Positions 36,232 through 47,593 of a DNA stretch of 64,000 bases are shown here, one piece after another (the stretch's first letter is position 1; each line of letters starts with the position of its first letter). Both the position numbers and the translations under genes were made by a program. Below the pieces are notes generated by a model, which saw nothing but the letters and a program-made list of their open reading frames with translations, ran no database searches and had not been told where the DNA came from. Source of the DNA: Scenedesmus sp. ARA3 (Eukaryota; Chlorophyta; Chlorophyceae; Sphaeropleales; Scenedesmaceae); assembly GCA_004335835.1 (NCBI GenBank), contig RWJK01001829.1:8546-72545 (forward strand). Direction: 5' to 3'.

Positions 36232-39200
36232 TCAGTCCTCATCAAAATCCTGCTTCAACAGCTCGTGCAGTGGCATGCCCATGTACTGCATGCCGCCCCC
36301 AGGCATTGCGCCACCAGGCACCAACTGCTGCCATGGCGGGCCAAAGTCCCCAGGCATTGCACCACCTGGCATCATCTGCTGCCATGGCATGCCAAAGTCC
36401 CCAGGCATTGCACCACCTGGCATCATCTGCTGCCATGGCGGGCCCATGTTCTGCATCCCACCCGCAGGCATTAGACAACCTGGCATTATCTGCTGCAAAT
36501 GGGGGCCAAAGTGCGGCATCCCGCCCCCAGGCATTGGACAACCCGGCATCATCTGCTGCCATGGCATGCCCATGTTCTGCATCCCACCCCCAGGCATTGG
36601 ACAACCCGGCATCATCTGCTGCCAAGGCGGGCCCATGTTCTGCATCCCGCCCCCAGGCATTGCACCACCAGGCATAATAAAGCTGGGAGGTTTGCTGGCA
36701 GGGTGCAGGTGCTGTGCTGCAGGCAGGCCGCACAAAGCAACAATTCCTGCTGCTGCATCTGTTGTGCGCAGCTGTGAAATACAAGCCAACATGCCCTCCA
36801 GCGTATGGACATCCATCTGCCAGGCGGCTGGGAGGCTTGCTAGTGCTGCCACCTTTCGCCCTGCACCCTCAGCTGAGCACTGCACTGCTGCTCGCATGAA
36901 GTCGCACACCTCCTGCAGCGGCAGCTGCCGCAGCACATCCACTGGCAGCCTGCTGGTCAGCAGGTGCACCAACTCTGTGCTGCCAGCACTGCTGCTGTCA
37001 CATGCATTGCGCAGCAGGTCTCCTGCAAGCTGTGCAGTGACATGCTCAGGCGTGACTGCTGCCACAACCGCAAAGCAGATCTCAACATACATGCATCCAT
37101 GCGCGGTTTGAAGCGCACTGTCTATTGTCAGCTGCTCCAACACCTTGTGCGCGTCGAAGCCGGGCTCGAAGGCAGCGCACACAGGGGCGCCACTGCACTT
37201 ATGCAGCCTGCCTGCGCTGCTGCATCCAGAAGTTCGTCGATCCTGATGCTGCTGAAGCGCTGCGCTGCAGGTGAGCTCAGCAAGCCAGCACTGCCTGACG
37301 GACCTGCCAGGCATGCAGGCAGCCTGAGCTGCAGTGCTGTATGTATCAGGCCAAGCACTGTCTTCTCAGTCAACTGCTGCGCCCCTGGAAGCCAGCACAG
37401 CGTCCGCACACAGCCATCGCACTCGAACTGCATGGCTGCCTGCAGCAGCCACGCCACGGCCGCTGCATTCAGCTGTTGCGCTGCAGGTGACTCGCACATC
37501 AGGTGCATGCAGCGGTGCTGCCCAGCAAGCATGGCTGCTTCTATCACTTGCACTGTATACCTGCTGCTGAGCTGCTGTGCTGCTGGCAGCTCAAGCAGCA
37601 GCTCCAACTGCCTGCAAGTACCGCGGCTGGCAGCAGCCTGCAGCAGCTGCGCCACAGCTGCATTGCTAAGCTGCTGTGCTGCTGGCAGAGCAGCAAGCAG
37701 ACAGAAATACCAGTAGTGGGTGCACTCTTCTTCAATTGCAAAGTGCAGCAGCTGTGCCACGCTCGCTGCGGTAAGCTGCTTTGCTGCTGGAAGAGCAACA
37801 AGTAGTCCAAACGCCGAGTCCTGGTCTCTAGCGGCTGCTGTATGCAGCAGTTTTTCTATGCCGCTGCTGCTGATGTGTTGCGCGCCCGGCAGGCTGACAA
37901 CCTCCTCCAAGCGTGAGTAATCGTAATTCCGCTCACTGTACTCCACAGCTGCTTCCAGCAGCTGCAACACTGTGCCACCACGCAACTGCTGTGCCGCTGG
38001 TAGCTCTGCCAGCTGGCTGATGACATCTGGCCGAACATCACTATCCATGTTCAATGCCCACTGCAGCAGCTGCTCTAGCACGGTGACGTTGAGCTGTTGA
38101 GAGGCAGGCATTGCCAGCAAGCCATTCAAGCAGTAGGCATCTACTTGCGTGGCAGCTGCCTGCACCAAGGGAGCAAGAATCTCACTGCTCAACTAGCGTG
38201 CTGCTGGCAAGTACCCGAGCCGGTGTACAAACGTGGCTGCATGGGCTTTGATTGCTGCATGCAGCAGCTGCACCACAGCGTCATTGCTGACTTGCTGTGC
38301 TGTGGGCAGCTGCAGCAGCTGCAATGCAATGTCTTCTTGGTGGCTTGTCACGGCTGCCTGCGTGAGCTCCTCTATGAGACTGCTGGGCAAGTGGCGAGCT
38401 GCTGGGAACGCTGTCACTGCCCTGATCCACTCCAGCGCAGCCAGAACCCTGGAGTTGTGGGGGTTGATCGGAGGTGTGACTGCTCTTTGCACAGCTGACA
38501 CAAGCAGCCGCTGCACAGCAGAGCTGCTCATCTGCTGCGCTGCTTGCAGCCGAGCCAACTCAGCTACAAGCTTGTCATGGCCGCTTGCTGCAGCTGTCTC
38601 CAGCATCCGCACCACAATCTCTGTGTCCAGCTCTCGTGCTGTTGGCAGCGCAAGCAGATGGCGTGCGGCGCTGCTGCAGCGCTGTATCAGGCTCTGCAGC
38701 AGCTCTGCCATGCTGTAACGGCTGAGTTGCTGTGCCCCTGGCAGCTGCAGCAGCAGCCCCACGCTGCTGTCAAGATGCTGAGACTGCACCTACACTCATC
38801 AAACAACAAAGAAATGCAAGGACTGGCAGGCATGCATTGCTGCGTAACATCGCAGAAGCATAAGAAATGGCTGTAGTGTGAGGTGCTGCATGGCCCTACA
38901 TTCTCCTGTTTGCTATGGTGGTATGTGTTCAGCTTGTCATCACTGGCAACCAACTTATGGCCACTCTCAAGCGGCTTGAGCTGCAACCACAGCACACAGA
39001 CACACACCTCAAGAGCCAACGTCATCATGCTCTGTACTGCCTGTGTGCTGAGCTGCTGCGCAGCTGGCAGCTGCAGCAGCTGCACCAGCTGCCGTTCCTG
39101 CAAGGCCCTGTCGCGCTCTTGCGGCGTTGCCAAGGCCAGCATCAGTACACCCTGCAGCTGATGTGGCAGCACCTCCTGGGAAGGTGTAGTGGTTGGGCCC

Positions 39201-40336
39201 TCTGACAAACACCAGGCAGCAGGGACCTGCAGTTGCCATGCACACAAGGCACCGCATAAGCAGAGTGGTATGGAGACGCAATGGGTCTAGGTGGTGCGCT
39301 TTGGTTTTTCAGCAATGATTATGTATGACAGGATTCCATACAAACCGCCAGTTGATTACTGCCAGGAGCTGCTTTCCTGCAGGCAGTCCTGCAAGCATTA
39401 CATAGTGACATGTGCAGCAGGCACAGCACACAGTGCGCACTGCAGGGGGTGCTGTGTGACATGCGTGAGTGACAAGCCAGATATGCTGCATGTGATGTAG
39501 CTGCATAGCTAAATCACCTTGACTACTTGCTGCAGGTTGTTGCTGTACAGCACATATGCGCATCAACTGGCTGGTCAGAAGCCGCTGCTTTGGCAGGTGA
39601 GGGCCACTGAAGCCTTGTGCGCTAGCTCACCATCCTGTGTATCCCCGTCACCCGCTGTCATGCATGAACCAAATAACAGCTGCTAGCACGGCGTGCCTGG
39701 CATTTAGTTGCTTGCTTCGCAAGTGGGGCTCACCAGCATGTCCTCTGTCAGTTCTTTTCCGATGCACAGCGCCTCAGCGACTGCAGGCATGTCACGAGGC
39801 CGCGACAGCCCATGCTGCCTGTAGGCCTGCATCCACACACTGGGCCCTGGGACACCTTCACTGCATGTAACGCCTGCTGCTGCCCTGCTGGCAACAGCTG
39901 CCAGCAGCTGAGCAAAGATGAAGCGAGCTCCGCAGGCTACCAGCACTGTTGCAAGCTCCAGCTGAACAGGCATGCACAACAGGGCTGACATGGCTTTGCC
40001 ACGCAGTATATCTCGCCCTGCTTGCTTGACAACCCATGTTACTTGCTGCTGCAGGCGCCATAAGACTGCAGCTTGTGCTGCATGCCGTTGCATAGGTGCT
40101 GTAATGGACCCGTAGGTTCGTCTTTCTTCTACTGCCCATTCTTTGCAAGCATCTGCAACGGCGTCCTCTAGCAGATTACGTGCTGTGCTGCCGACAACGT
40201 GTTTCTTACAGACGTTTGCTGCATCCTTGCACGAGCAGCTGAAGCAGATGACCGTTTCAGCTGGCCACAGTCCCGCCAAAATGCAGACACCGCTGGCCTG
40301 CAGCAGCAGCGAGCTGTGCCGCGGACAGCGCATCAT
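36232..40336 (-). CDS. LPAAQQL helical-repeat protein with Met/Pro/Gly tail, two lesions
   Basis: Exons 40336-39734, 39518-39584 (read 39584-39518), 39201-39008 and 38789-36232 join in phase. After an N-terminal region (MMRCPRHSSLLLQ…) about 20 helical repeats of 35-45 residues follow, each with a core like LPAAQQLSxxxVxxLLxxA. The last ~150 residues are a separate low-complexity tail built from MPGGAMPGG- and PPWQQMMPG-type units. I do not recognise a function; such helical repeats usually bind protein or RNA. Two lesions break the frame: a TAG at 38195-38193 exactly where a repeat's Gln is expected (LPAAR-stop-LSS), and a one-base deletion near 37170 that shifts from one long open frame to another. 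It could be a young pseudogene, a disabled allele, or two sequencing errors. Confidence 0.6.
36250..36675 (-). repeat. Coding minisatellite for the Met/Pro/Gly tail
   Basis: About eight units of 45-60 bp encode alternations of MPGGxMPGG, MQNMG and PWQQMMPG. The copies differ by substitutions and short indels in multiples of three, so the frame is kept. Confidence 0.85.
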
Positions 40337-40538
40337 CTATGCGGTAATTCGTTAGTAGTCATAGGCGTATTGAGCTCTTCAAGCCAACGTCGTCCAGCTC
40401 GTTCACCAACAGTCACATCTGCGACACTGGCGCATAGGGTCTGATTTAGTTCGCTGGGTCATTCATCCTGCAATTAAATCACCACAAGCTGGAGTCACGA
40501 TAGCGGTCCCGACTGACATAAGCGATGCATGTCTAAAT

Positions 40539-40949
40539 GTGTCAGATCTCACACCAACAGACCTGCAGGGCTACCTCCAGCACATTAAGCTGCAGCTGCC
40601 AGCATCCAAGCCGATACATATCATCAGTGTGTACTGCCCCACAAACGTCCCAGAAGACAAAAACACAGACCGCACGCCTGCGGCGCACATATACCGCACC
40701 AGCATTTACAACCACATCCTTGCAGTGCTGCAAGGCTCTACACAGGCAACCAGCGCCGGCAGGAGTGAACGACAATACCATGTCGTAGCAGCAGGCGACT
40801 TCAACGCCGCTGCGCACCCATCGGACAGACCCAACAGGCCACCAAGATGCACAGGCAAGCACAAAGAGGGTACATGCTGCAGGAACCCAGACTGCATGCT
40901 CCAAGCCTTCCTAACAGCCGCCAGCGCACTTGGGCTCCGCCCAACATAA
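40539..40949 (+). pseudogene. APE endonuclease fragment of the retrotransposon
   Basis: The frame shows IHIISVYCPTN and the catalytic block VVAAGDFNAAAHPSDR of exonuclease-endonuclease-phosphatase domains. It stays open upstream to about 40400 without a start. A TAA at 40947-40949 interrupts it; the same frame resumes with VGGRDPNSRIDDIL and ends in the family's SDHD-like block (WDADHDGL). Confidence 0.8.
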
Positions 40950-40994
40950 CTGCCGCCAGAAGCTAGGCCGCTAACATATCATAAAATCACAGCA

Positions 40995-43900
40995 GTGGGA
41001 GGCAGAGATCCCAACAGCAGGATTGACGACATCCTTACGACATCACCGCCCCAGGGATCCCACACAACCAGCATCATAGACACCAGCGAATGGGACGCGG
41101 ATCATGACGGACTTCGATGGACCTGCTCGTACAAAAGGCTGGACATGAACGCACCACCACTAGACGTGCCAGCACACACTGAGGATGGCACGCGCAAGCT
41201 ACAAAGGCCGATCCCCGCTGAAGCCTATAAAAGGTATAAAAACATCCTGCAAGAAAAATTGCCGTCTAAATGGTCACATCTGCTGCAGCGCCTCACAACG
41301 CTGCAGGCTGAAGTTGCTGCACAGCAGCCAAAAGACACTACCGCTGCGCCGCCAACGATTACTGCGTTCAGCTGCGGCAGCAGCGCTGAAGGCGTGCTCA
41401 CCGACGTATCAGACCAAGTGACCGCAATGGTTGTTGAAGCAAATGCCCTGGCACTGCAACACTGCCCTACTGTGCTTGCTAACAGCAAGGGCCGCCTCCA
41501 CAACCGAACCCGCACAGACAGCAAAAAGTACAAAAGAGCTAAACAAGCACGCAAGACGGTAGCCCAGTGGGCCGCTGCTGCGGATGATGAGGCAGCAGCC
41601 ACAGTGCTGGCCACAGACAAAGCAGCACCAGCACGCACGATGATTGCTGAACATCAAGAAGACCACCCCGAAGCAACAAGGGAGACAACAGCAGCAGCCG
41701 TCAGGAAAGCGCTGCAGAGGCAGATTCAACAGATCAACCGCGAACACATGACACATGCGGCACAGATGGAAAGACACAGGCAGCAGACATTTGCAGATAC
41801 ACACCAGAAACTGGCAAACAAACGAGCCACTGGCACATACGTCAAGCCTGTCAGCCAAGCACTCCGGGTGCTCGAAGACGAAAGAAACAACAACACCGTG
41901 GTGACAGGACCTAGGTGCAAAGAGGTGGTGCAGTCTTACGTTACTGCAAGAGCCAGTGCACACGACCCATCTTGTCAGCCGCCAACCAGGAGCACAGACA
42001 CAGCTGTAAATGAGCCATTCCCATTCATGCTGCCAACGGCAATCGATCGCTTCACACTAGAGCACCCACAACCCACGGCCCGCAGCCTGCACCACATTAG
42101 ACAGGATGAGTGCACATTCAGGCAGTGCCTGAACACCCTGGCCAACAATAGGTGCCCTGGGCCAGACGGCATAGCCAATGAAATTCTGAAAGCACTGCCA
42201 GACGAGTGCAAACAAGCAATCCACCTGTTGTTTCAAATCATGTGGGCAACAGGTGTCACACCCAAAGCCTGGAAACGCAGCACTACCATCCTGCTGTACA
42301 AAAATAAAGGACGCATCACCAATCTCAAGTACTACAGGCGTATAGGGCTGGAGAACGCCATATACAAGCTATGGACGCGCATGGTGACAATAGCCATGAC
42401 AGACTATGGAGAACGCAACGCAGTCCACAGCCACAGCCAAGCAGGCTTCAGAAGCAAGCGATCAACACATGAACAGGTTGAGAACCTGGTGATGGCACTA
42501 GAGGACGCCATGCTGACAAAACAAGACATACACCTGCTACAGGTGGATTTCTCAGAAGCATTTGATACGGTAGCTCATACCAAAATCACTCAGGTCTTAA
42601 CAGCCCTGGGTTTCCCAGACGATGCAGTACGAGTGGTCAAAAACTTGTACACGAACGCGTCAACTGTAGTGCGCACCCCATACGGCTGCACTGACCCGAT
42701 CCCGATCCTGCGCGGCACCATGCAAGGGGACAGTCTGTCACCATACCTGTTCATACTGTACTTGGAGCCATTACTTAGATGGTTGAAAGTAGGCGGCAGG
42801 GGGTACCAATTCAAAGCACTAAACAACAAGCGGGAACAAATACAGCACCAGATGGCGGACTGCACATATGCAGACGACGTCAATATCCTCCCCACATCCA
42901 CCAGCGACCTAGCCATACAATCGGACAAGCTGACTGCATACTCCAGATGGGCGCGCCTAACTGTACACATGGACAAAAGCTCAGCCACAGCTGCACTGCA
43001 CTGCAGCAACCCTGAAAAGCCATACGACCAAGCCACCATAGCAAAGCGCCTCACAGCCAGAGTCAAAATACAGGGAGCTCAAGTTCAAGTGCACCCCCCA
43101 CAGCAAGCATTCAGATACCTGGGTATCTACATCACGATGAGCCTGAATTGGGCCCAACAATACCAGCACATCATGCAGCTGGTCAAAAACAAGCTACACC
43201 ATCTGAAACAGTCTTGGCTGTCACCCAGGCAGAAGATGCGGGTGCTGAACACGTCAATACGTCCGATGATACGCTACACATTCCCTGTGGCACCATATAC
43301 AGCACTGCAGCTGCACAAACTAGACTCCCTCTTAACCAGCGCCGCCAAAAGCGCGTACGGCCTGCCGACCTGCGCCTCAACAGCCTTCGCACACAATGAC
43401 CTGACAGACGGTGGCCTTGGGTGCCCCTCGCTGCAGGCAGAGTATCACGCGGTGCTAGCTGAACGTCTGATCATCGCAGTGAATGACCACACAACCACTG
43501 GCCACCTTGCCAGGGCACTGCTGAAGCGCCAACTTGCCACAGCAGATAACGACTGCAACCCTGTCACCAAGAGCCAGACAATACAGAAAGCCATGCGCCT
43601 GCGGCAGCTACAAGCGCTGCAGGGCCTGAACACCGGCGATGGACTCATACTCATACACTATGGCACCACCTTGCAGCTGGATCACGTTGACATAGCCACA
43701 AGGTCATTCCTGACGACGCTGCTAAATGAAGAGCTTGCACTAGATATTGCCACCGAACACCCCAGTCTGATGGCGGCAGTACGTGCCCTGGCGGAGCTTG
43801 GCATAAGCACGCTGAGCCACATTGTGGACGTACACACTGGCCTCTGCATGCCAGCCAGCCGGCTACGTACAGTATGCAAGAACAAGCCAGTGGGTTGCAA

Positions 43901-44690
43901 ACAAAAAAAGGCCCTAAACAGGCTCACGATCTTCTTGCACATGCTAAGCCCAGGCACACTCAGCAGCGGCGAATACTACTCAGCCGTCGCCGCTGTCACA
44001 CATAGTGATCTGCTGCCTGCACAACGTCAAGACAGCGAATACACAAAACGCAACATCCTGCTTGCCAAACCAGGCTACCTGCCCATCCATGCTGCATTGC
44101 AGCGCACGGCACCACCGCCACAGTCAACGCTAGAAGTAAACTTGATACACAAAAAGCCCCGCAGCCTGTGTGACCCATCCCTAACCTGCGCCCAAATAAG
44201 AACAGCACCAAGTGTGGAGGCTACAGTGCAGACGTGCCAACAGCTCGCGCGCAAAAAGCGCCGGTACATTGCGCGCGCAACAGGCTGGGATCTGTACAAA
44301 AGCATACCTGCCCCGATCCGACAAGCCAAAAACGGTTGCCACGACAACTACACAAAAGAACGATGGACACTGTTCAATGTGTATGCATCCTTCAATGGGG
44401 ACACGATATCAGATATAATTGCCCTGCAACAAGCCACCGACAAGCAAGCAGGCACGCAACCTCAGGTGCTAGTGCAATGGAGGCACTCAATCCTGCCAGG
44501 CTGGACTGTGCAACTTGCAAAGCAGCTGGGTTACCACCCATCTGCTCAACGGCAAGCCACTGACGATGAGATAATGACCGAAGGAGTTGACACTGGATGT
44601 GAGAGATGCCTTCTCTCCGAACAACATCAGCCAGAAGCAGACCTGCCCACATGCAGCTGCTGCCTTAGGAGCTATCACACGGCAGCATGA
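40995..44690 (+). CDS. Retrotransposon polyprotein: APE end, reverse transcriptase, zinc finger start
   Basis: This open frame of about 1231 codons holds the end of the APE domain (RIDDILTTS…DHDGL), then the reverse transcriptase: a YYRRIGLENAIYKLW block, QAGFRSKRSTHEQV, DFSEAFDTVAH, GTMQGDSLSPYLF and the catalytic YADD (~residues 625-628), followed by a thumb/connection region. The end carries CERCLL…CSCCLRSYH, the first half of a PHD-like finger whose second half (WYCDYC) is in the next frame. RT residues look intact, but the upstream stop and 5' truncation make this copy unlikely to be autonomous. Confidence 0.88.
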   Translation: MGGRDPNSRIDDILTTSPPQGSHTTSIIDTSEWDADHDGLRWTCSYKRLDMNAPPLDVPAHTEDGTRKLQRPIPAEAYKRYKNILQEKLPSKWSHLLQRLTTLQAEVAAQQPKDTTAAPPTITAFSCGSSAEGVLTDVSDQVTAMVVEANALALQHCPTVLANSKGRLHNRTRTDSKKYKRAKQARKTVAQWAAAADDEAAATVLATDKAAPARTMIAEHQEDHPEATRETTAAAVRKALQRQIQQINREHMTHAAQMERHRQQTFADTHQKLANKRATGTYVKPVSQALRVLEDERNNNTVVTGPRCKEVVQSYVTARASAHDPSCQPPTRSTDTAVNEPFPFMLPTAIDRFTLEHPQPTARSLHHIRQDECTFRQCLNTLANNRCPGPDGIANEILKALPDECKQAIHLLFQIMWATGVTPKAWKRSTTILLYKNKGRITNLKYYRRIGLENAIYKLWTRMVTIAMTDYGERNAVHSHSQAGFRSKRSTHEQVENLVMALEDAMLTKQDIHLLQVDFSEAFDTVAHTKITQVLTALGFPDDAVRVVKNLYTNASTVVRTPYGCTDPIPILRGTMQGDSLSPYLFILYLEPLLRWLKVGGRGYQFKALNNKREQIQHQMADCTYADDVNILPTSTSDLAIQSDKLTAYSRWARLTVHMDKSSATAALHCSNPEKPYDQATIAKRLTARVKIQGAQVQVHPPQQAFRYLGIYITMSLNWAQQYQHIMQLVKNKLHHLKQSWLSPRQKMRVLNTSIRPMIRYTFPVAPYTALQLHKLDSLLTSAAKSAYGLPTCASTAFAHNDLTDGGLGCPSLQAEYHAVLAERLIIAVNDHTTTGHLARALLKRQLATADNDCNPVTKSQTIQKAMRLRQLQALQGLNTGDGLILIHYGTTLQLDHVDIATRSFLTTLLNEELALDIATEHPSLMAAVRALAELGISTLSHIVDVHTGLCMPASRLRTVCKNKPVGCKQKKALNRLTIFLHMLSPGTLSSGEYYSAVAAVTHSDLLPAQRQDSEYTKRNILLAKPGYLPIHAALQRTAPPPQSTLEVNLIHKKPRSLCDPSLTCAQIRTAPSVEATVQTCQQLARKKRRYIARATGWDLYKSIPAPIRQAKNGCHDNYTKERWTLFNVYASFNGDTISDIIALQQATDKQAGTQPQVLVQWRHSILPGWTVQLAKQLGYHPSAQRQATDDEIMTEGVDTGCERCLLSEQHQPEADLPTCSCCLRSYHTAA

Positions 44691-46588
44691 CACCTACTGA
44701 ACAAGCAGGCTGGGACGCCGCATTGCCTGATGAGGAAGCCGCATGGTATTGCGACTACTGCCAGCAGCTGCAACAAGGCACCGCAACCACCGCTGACCAC
44801 CACCCCACAACAGCAGAAATGCAGCAAGCACTTCCTGAGGAGCTGCGCTGGCACAGAGTAGAATGGCAGCCCAGCCCAGAGCCCCTGGACACACTGCAAG
44901 GAATCTTTTCTGAACAACCAGACAAGTACCACCAGCATGTGCTGAAGCTGTCACAACTAGTGGCCAGCCAAGCAGCGCCACCAGCCAAAAGGCCCCGCCC
45001 CAGTGATAATGAGGAGTACGAGGGCCTGAACTTGACCAACTTAGAGCAGCAAGGCATATACCTGCACGCCGTCCGAGAGCAGCGCCGATACGACATTACG
45101 CAAGGGCAGGACATCCGCAAACTGCTACACATACACCCGACACCAATCAACCCACAGACCGACACATATGCCACAAGTGCGTTCCAAATCACGGTGCGAC
45201 CAGTAGAGTCGAGGCATGGCGGCAAAGACCACGTGCATGAGGTGGCATGCATCAACAAGCCGGACGGTACAACACCATTCACCATGCCAGTTCACCGACT
45301 GAAGCTCCTGTACGCCGCGTACAAGCATTCTCAAGCCGCAGATGCGGCAGCCCACAACAGCATGTCGGCTGGGTCGTTTGCTGCTGACGTATACCAGCTG
45401 CTAACACGCTACAAAGATGGAGCCCCTTGCCAGTCCAACACTACTGGCAGCATTAGCACTAAAGGCGAGTGGGCAACGCCCAGCGCAGTGTTTGACGTCC
45501 TGAGACGCACGACACTTGCTGCCTCAGAAAGATGCAGCAGCCCGCTGAACTTCCACGCAACAACACAAGCTTACTACAGCCCATTTAGCACAGATAAGCT
45601 CTTTGCGTCCAACGGAGACAGCACCCAGAGCAGATGGACAGGCAGCTCCATAGCTGTGCCAGACACTGCACCTGCAGCAGTACACACAGTTGTGCGCCAT
45701 GCAATAGAAAGTGCAAAGGCTGCACCCCTGCCAACACTGACGCTGCTCATCGTTCCCGCCTCCACCGAGGCGCGCAACCCAGGGTATCTGAAGCTGCTCA
45801 GGGCCAACACTGCATACTGCAGGCCCCTGATGAGGATCCCAGCAGCCAAATTCAGGCTTGAAGCCCCACCAACATACATGCTTAACACAAGCAGCATGTA
45901 CCAGCCTGCGTGCGACATGCTGGTGGTGGAAATAGGCAATGAAGCAGGCTTTGACCAGTTCTCGACACAAAGATCAAGCGAGGTGCGTGAGATGTTTACG
46001 CATGGCATGACGGCCGCACTAAACCAGGCGCTAAGTGAACCAACACATGCCCGAGCAACACCTGCACTCATGAGGCAGTGGCAACGCAATGCCGAGCAGC
46101 TATTGGATAATTCCGATGCCAGCACTACACAACAGCGAGCACGCGCAGCCGCCAAGATACGGAAGCTGCCAGCCGACAGCAACTCGCAAAGCAGCCATGG
46201 CGCGAACAACCCTGGCTGTCTCCCAGACACTTATACAACAGCACCGATCCCTCTGAGGTTCAACTGGAGGCAGCTGGCCTACACAGATGGCAGCTTCCTG
46301 AGCAAAAACAATAAGAAGACAAGCACAGACACACCAGAAGACCCCCCGCCAAACACGGTGCCATCAGCAGCACCGGCGGAGGGGGCAGCAGCAACCACAA
46401 ATGCAAAAGGACGAACAGTACCCCGAATAGGTGCTGCAGTCTACATACCAGCGCTGAGGCCAGGCACCACAACAGGCGAACGAGAAGTGGCATGCCTGCC
46501 TAGCGACGAAGCCTACCCTTATGACGACACAATAAATCGTGCAGAGCTAGTGGCGGCCTACAAAGCCATCACCATGCGATGCAGGCAC
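44687..46588 (+). CDS. Retrotransposon second frame: zinc finger end and RNase H (cut by gap)
   Basis: This frame overlaps the previous stop as ATGA (44687-44690). It begins with the rest of the Cys/His finger (EEAAWYCDYC) and continues through ~500 residues of unclear content to an RNase H domain: LAYTDGSFLS with the first aspartate, GAAVYIPA and NRAELVAAYKAI with the glutamate. The domain is cut by the N gap. ATGA overlaps can support reinitiation, but splitting a finger makes an indel in this copy more likely. Confidence 0.75.
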
Positions 46589-46638
46589 NNNNNNNNNNNN
46601 NNNNNNNNNNNNNNNNNNNNNNNNNNNNNNNNNNNNNN
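46589..46638. other. Assembly gap (50 N)
   Basis: Fifty undetermined bases lie inside the RNase H domain of the retrotransposon. The true gap length is unknown. Confidence 0.99.
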
Positions 46639-46870
46639 CCAGCAGGCCTGCTGCAGCAAGGCCGTCGCTGCTGGTGGGGTCGCCGACCTCCAGAAACCTG
46701 CTTGGCAGACAGACAGAGCGCATCACAAAACAGAGGTGCAGTGAGTGGTCAGCAGCAGTGCATCAGCTTCCAGCAGGCCTGCTGCAGCAAGGCCGTCGCT
46801 GCTGGTGAGGTTGCCAACCTCCAGAAACCTGCATGGCAGAAAGGGCGTCACAACACAGGCGCAGCGAGCA
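46639..46870 (+). repeat. 131-bp direct repeats near the retrotransposon 3' end
   Basis: Two copies starting CCAGCAGGCCTGCTGCAGCA (46639 and 46770) share CTCCAGAAACCTG and following sequence. They directly follow the gap, so more copies may be collapsed there. Confidence 0.85.
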
Positions 46871-47023
46871 GCCGCCAGCGGCTCAAGCAAAAGGAAGCAG
46901 GCTGATGGAGGGCCCAGAATGTGCAACAGTCCATGTCAGCAACCCCGGCATGTTGCCCGCAAGCGATTCTGTTGGAGCATGATCAACTTTGCCTCCCTAA
47001 AATAAACCTGCTGCTATGACGTA

Positions 47024-47556
47024 TCAAGCGTCGTTTGACATGCACATGCAAGCTGCAAGCTGCAGACCGCTCGGCACACACCTGTAGCTTATGCAGTGCA
47101 TCACAGGTATTCCTCCAGGCTGCTGCGGCTCCTCTTCTGCCTCTAGCTGCCCCTCCCACTCCAACCCCTCCGGCAGCTGCTGCTGCTGCTGCTGCTGGCT
47201 GTCAGCTGCTGCTGCTGCATCGTGCTCAGCCCTCGGCAGAGCCACTACCACGCTGCTGCCAGCAGGAGCAAACTCCAGCAGTAGCGGCAGCAGGTCATTT
47301 GCTGCCTCTTCGATAGTGTAGCCAGCCACAAGTATCTTCAGCTTGTGTATATCATGCTGTTGTGTGCGGCGGTGCATGCCAGTTAGTGCCTTGCCTGCTG
47401 CTGCTGCTGTGCCAGGCGTCCTGCTGTGCCGCCGCTTGCTGGCCCTGGCTTGTGTGAGTTGCTGCAGCAGCAGCTGCTGCTTTGCGCCAAAGGCCCAGCT
47501 AGGCACGGAACTGACAGACCTGAAAGACTCATCATCATCTGCAGCTGCGCCTCCTC

Positions 47557-47593
<37 letters not shown>

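Larger units (their letters stand above)
40400..47030 (+). mobile_element. APE-type non-LTR retrotransposon with RNase H, decayed
   Basis: The element is intronless, richer in A and free of the CAG runs of its neighbours, consistent with a transposon. Order: the C-terminal half of an APE endonuclease, reverse transcriptase, a Cys/His finger, RNase H, a 50-N gap, then two ~131-bp direct repeats and a 3' end near 46998-47035. The 5' end is truncated within the endonuclease domain, as is common for target-primed insertion. An in-frame TAA (40947-40949) and a frame change at 44687-44690 show decay. The clade is unresolved; RNase H-bearing APE elements occur in several clades (I, Tad, R1, LOA, plant L1). 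Borders are approximate. Confidence 0.85.

Noticed and set aside
38193..38195. TAG recoded as glutamine (alternative genetic code)
   Set aside because: TAG ends TSR3, SEC13, BCCP, the kinase-PP2C gene and the ligase at the expected positions, so it is a normal stop here.
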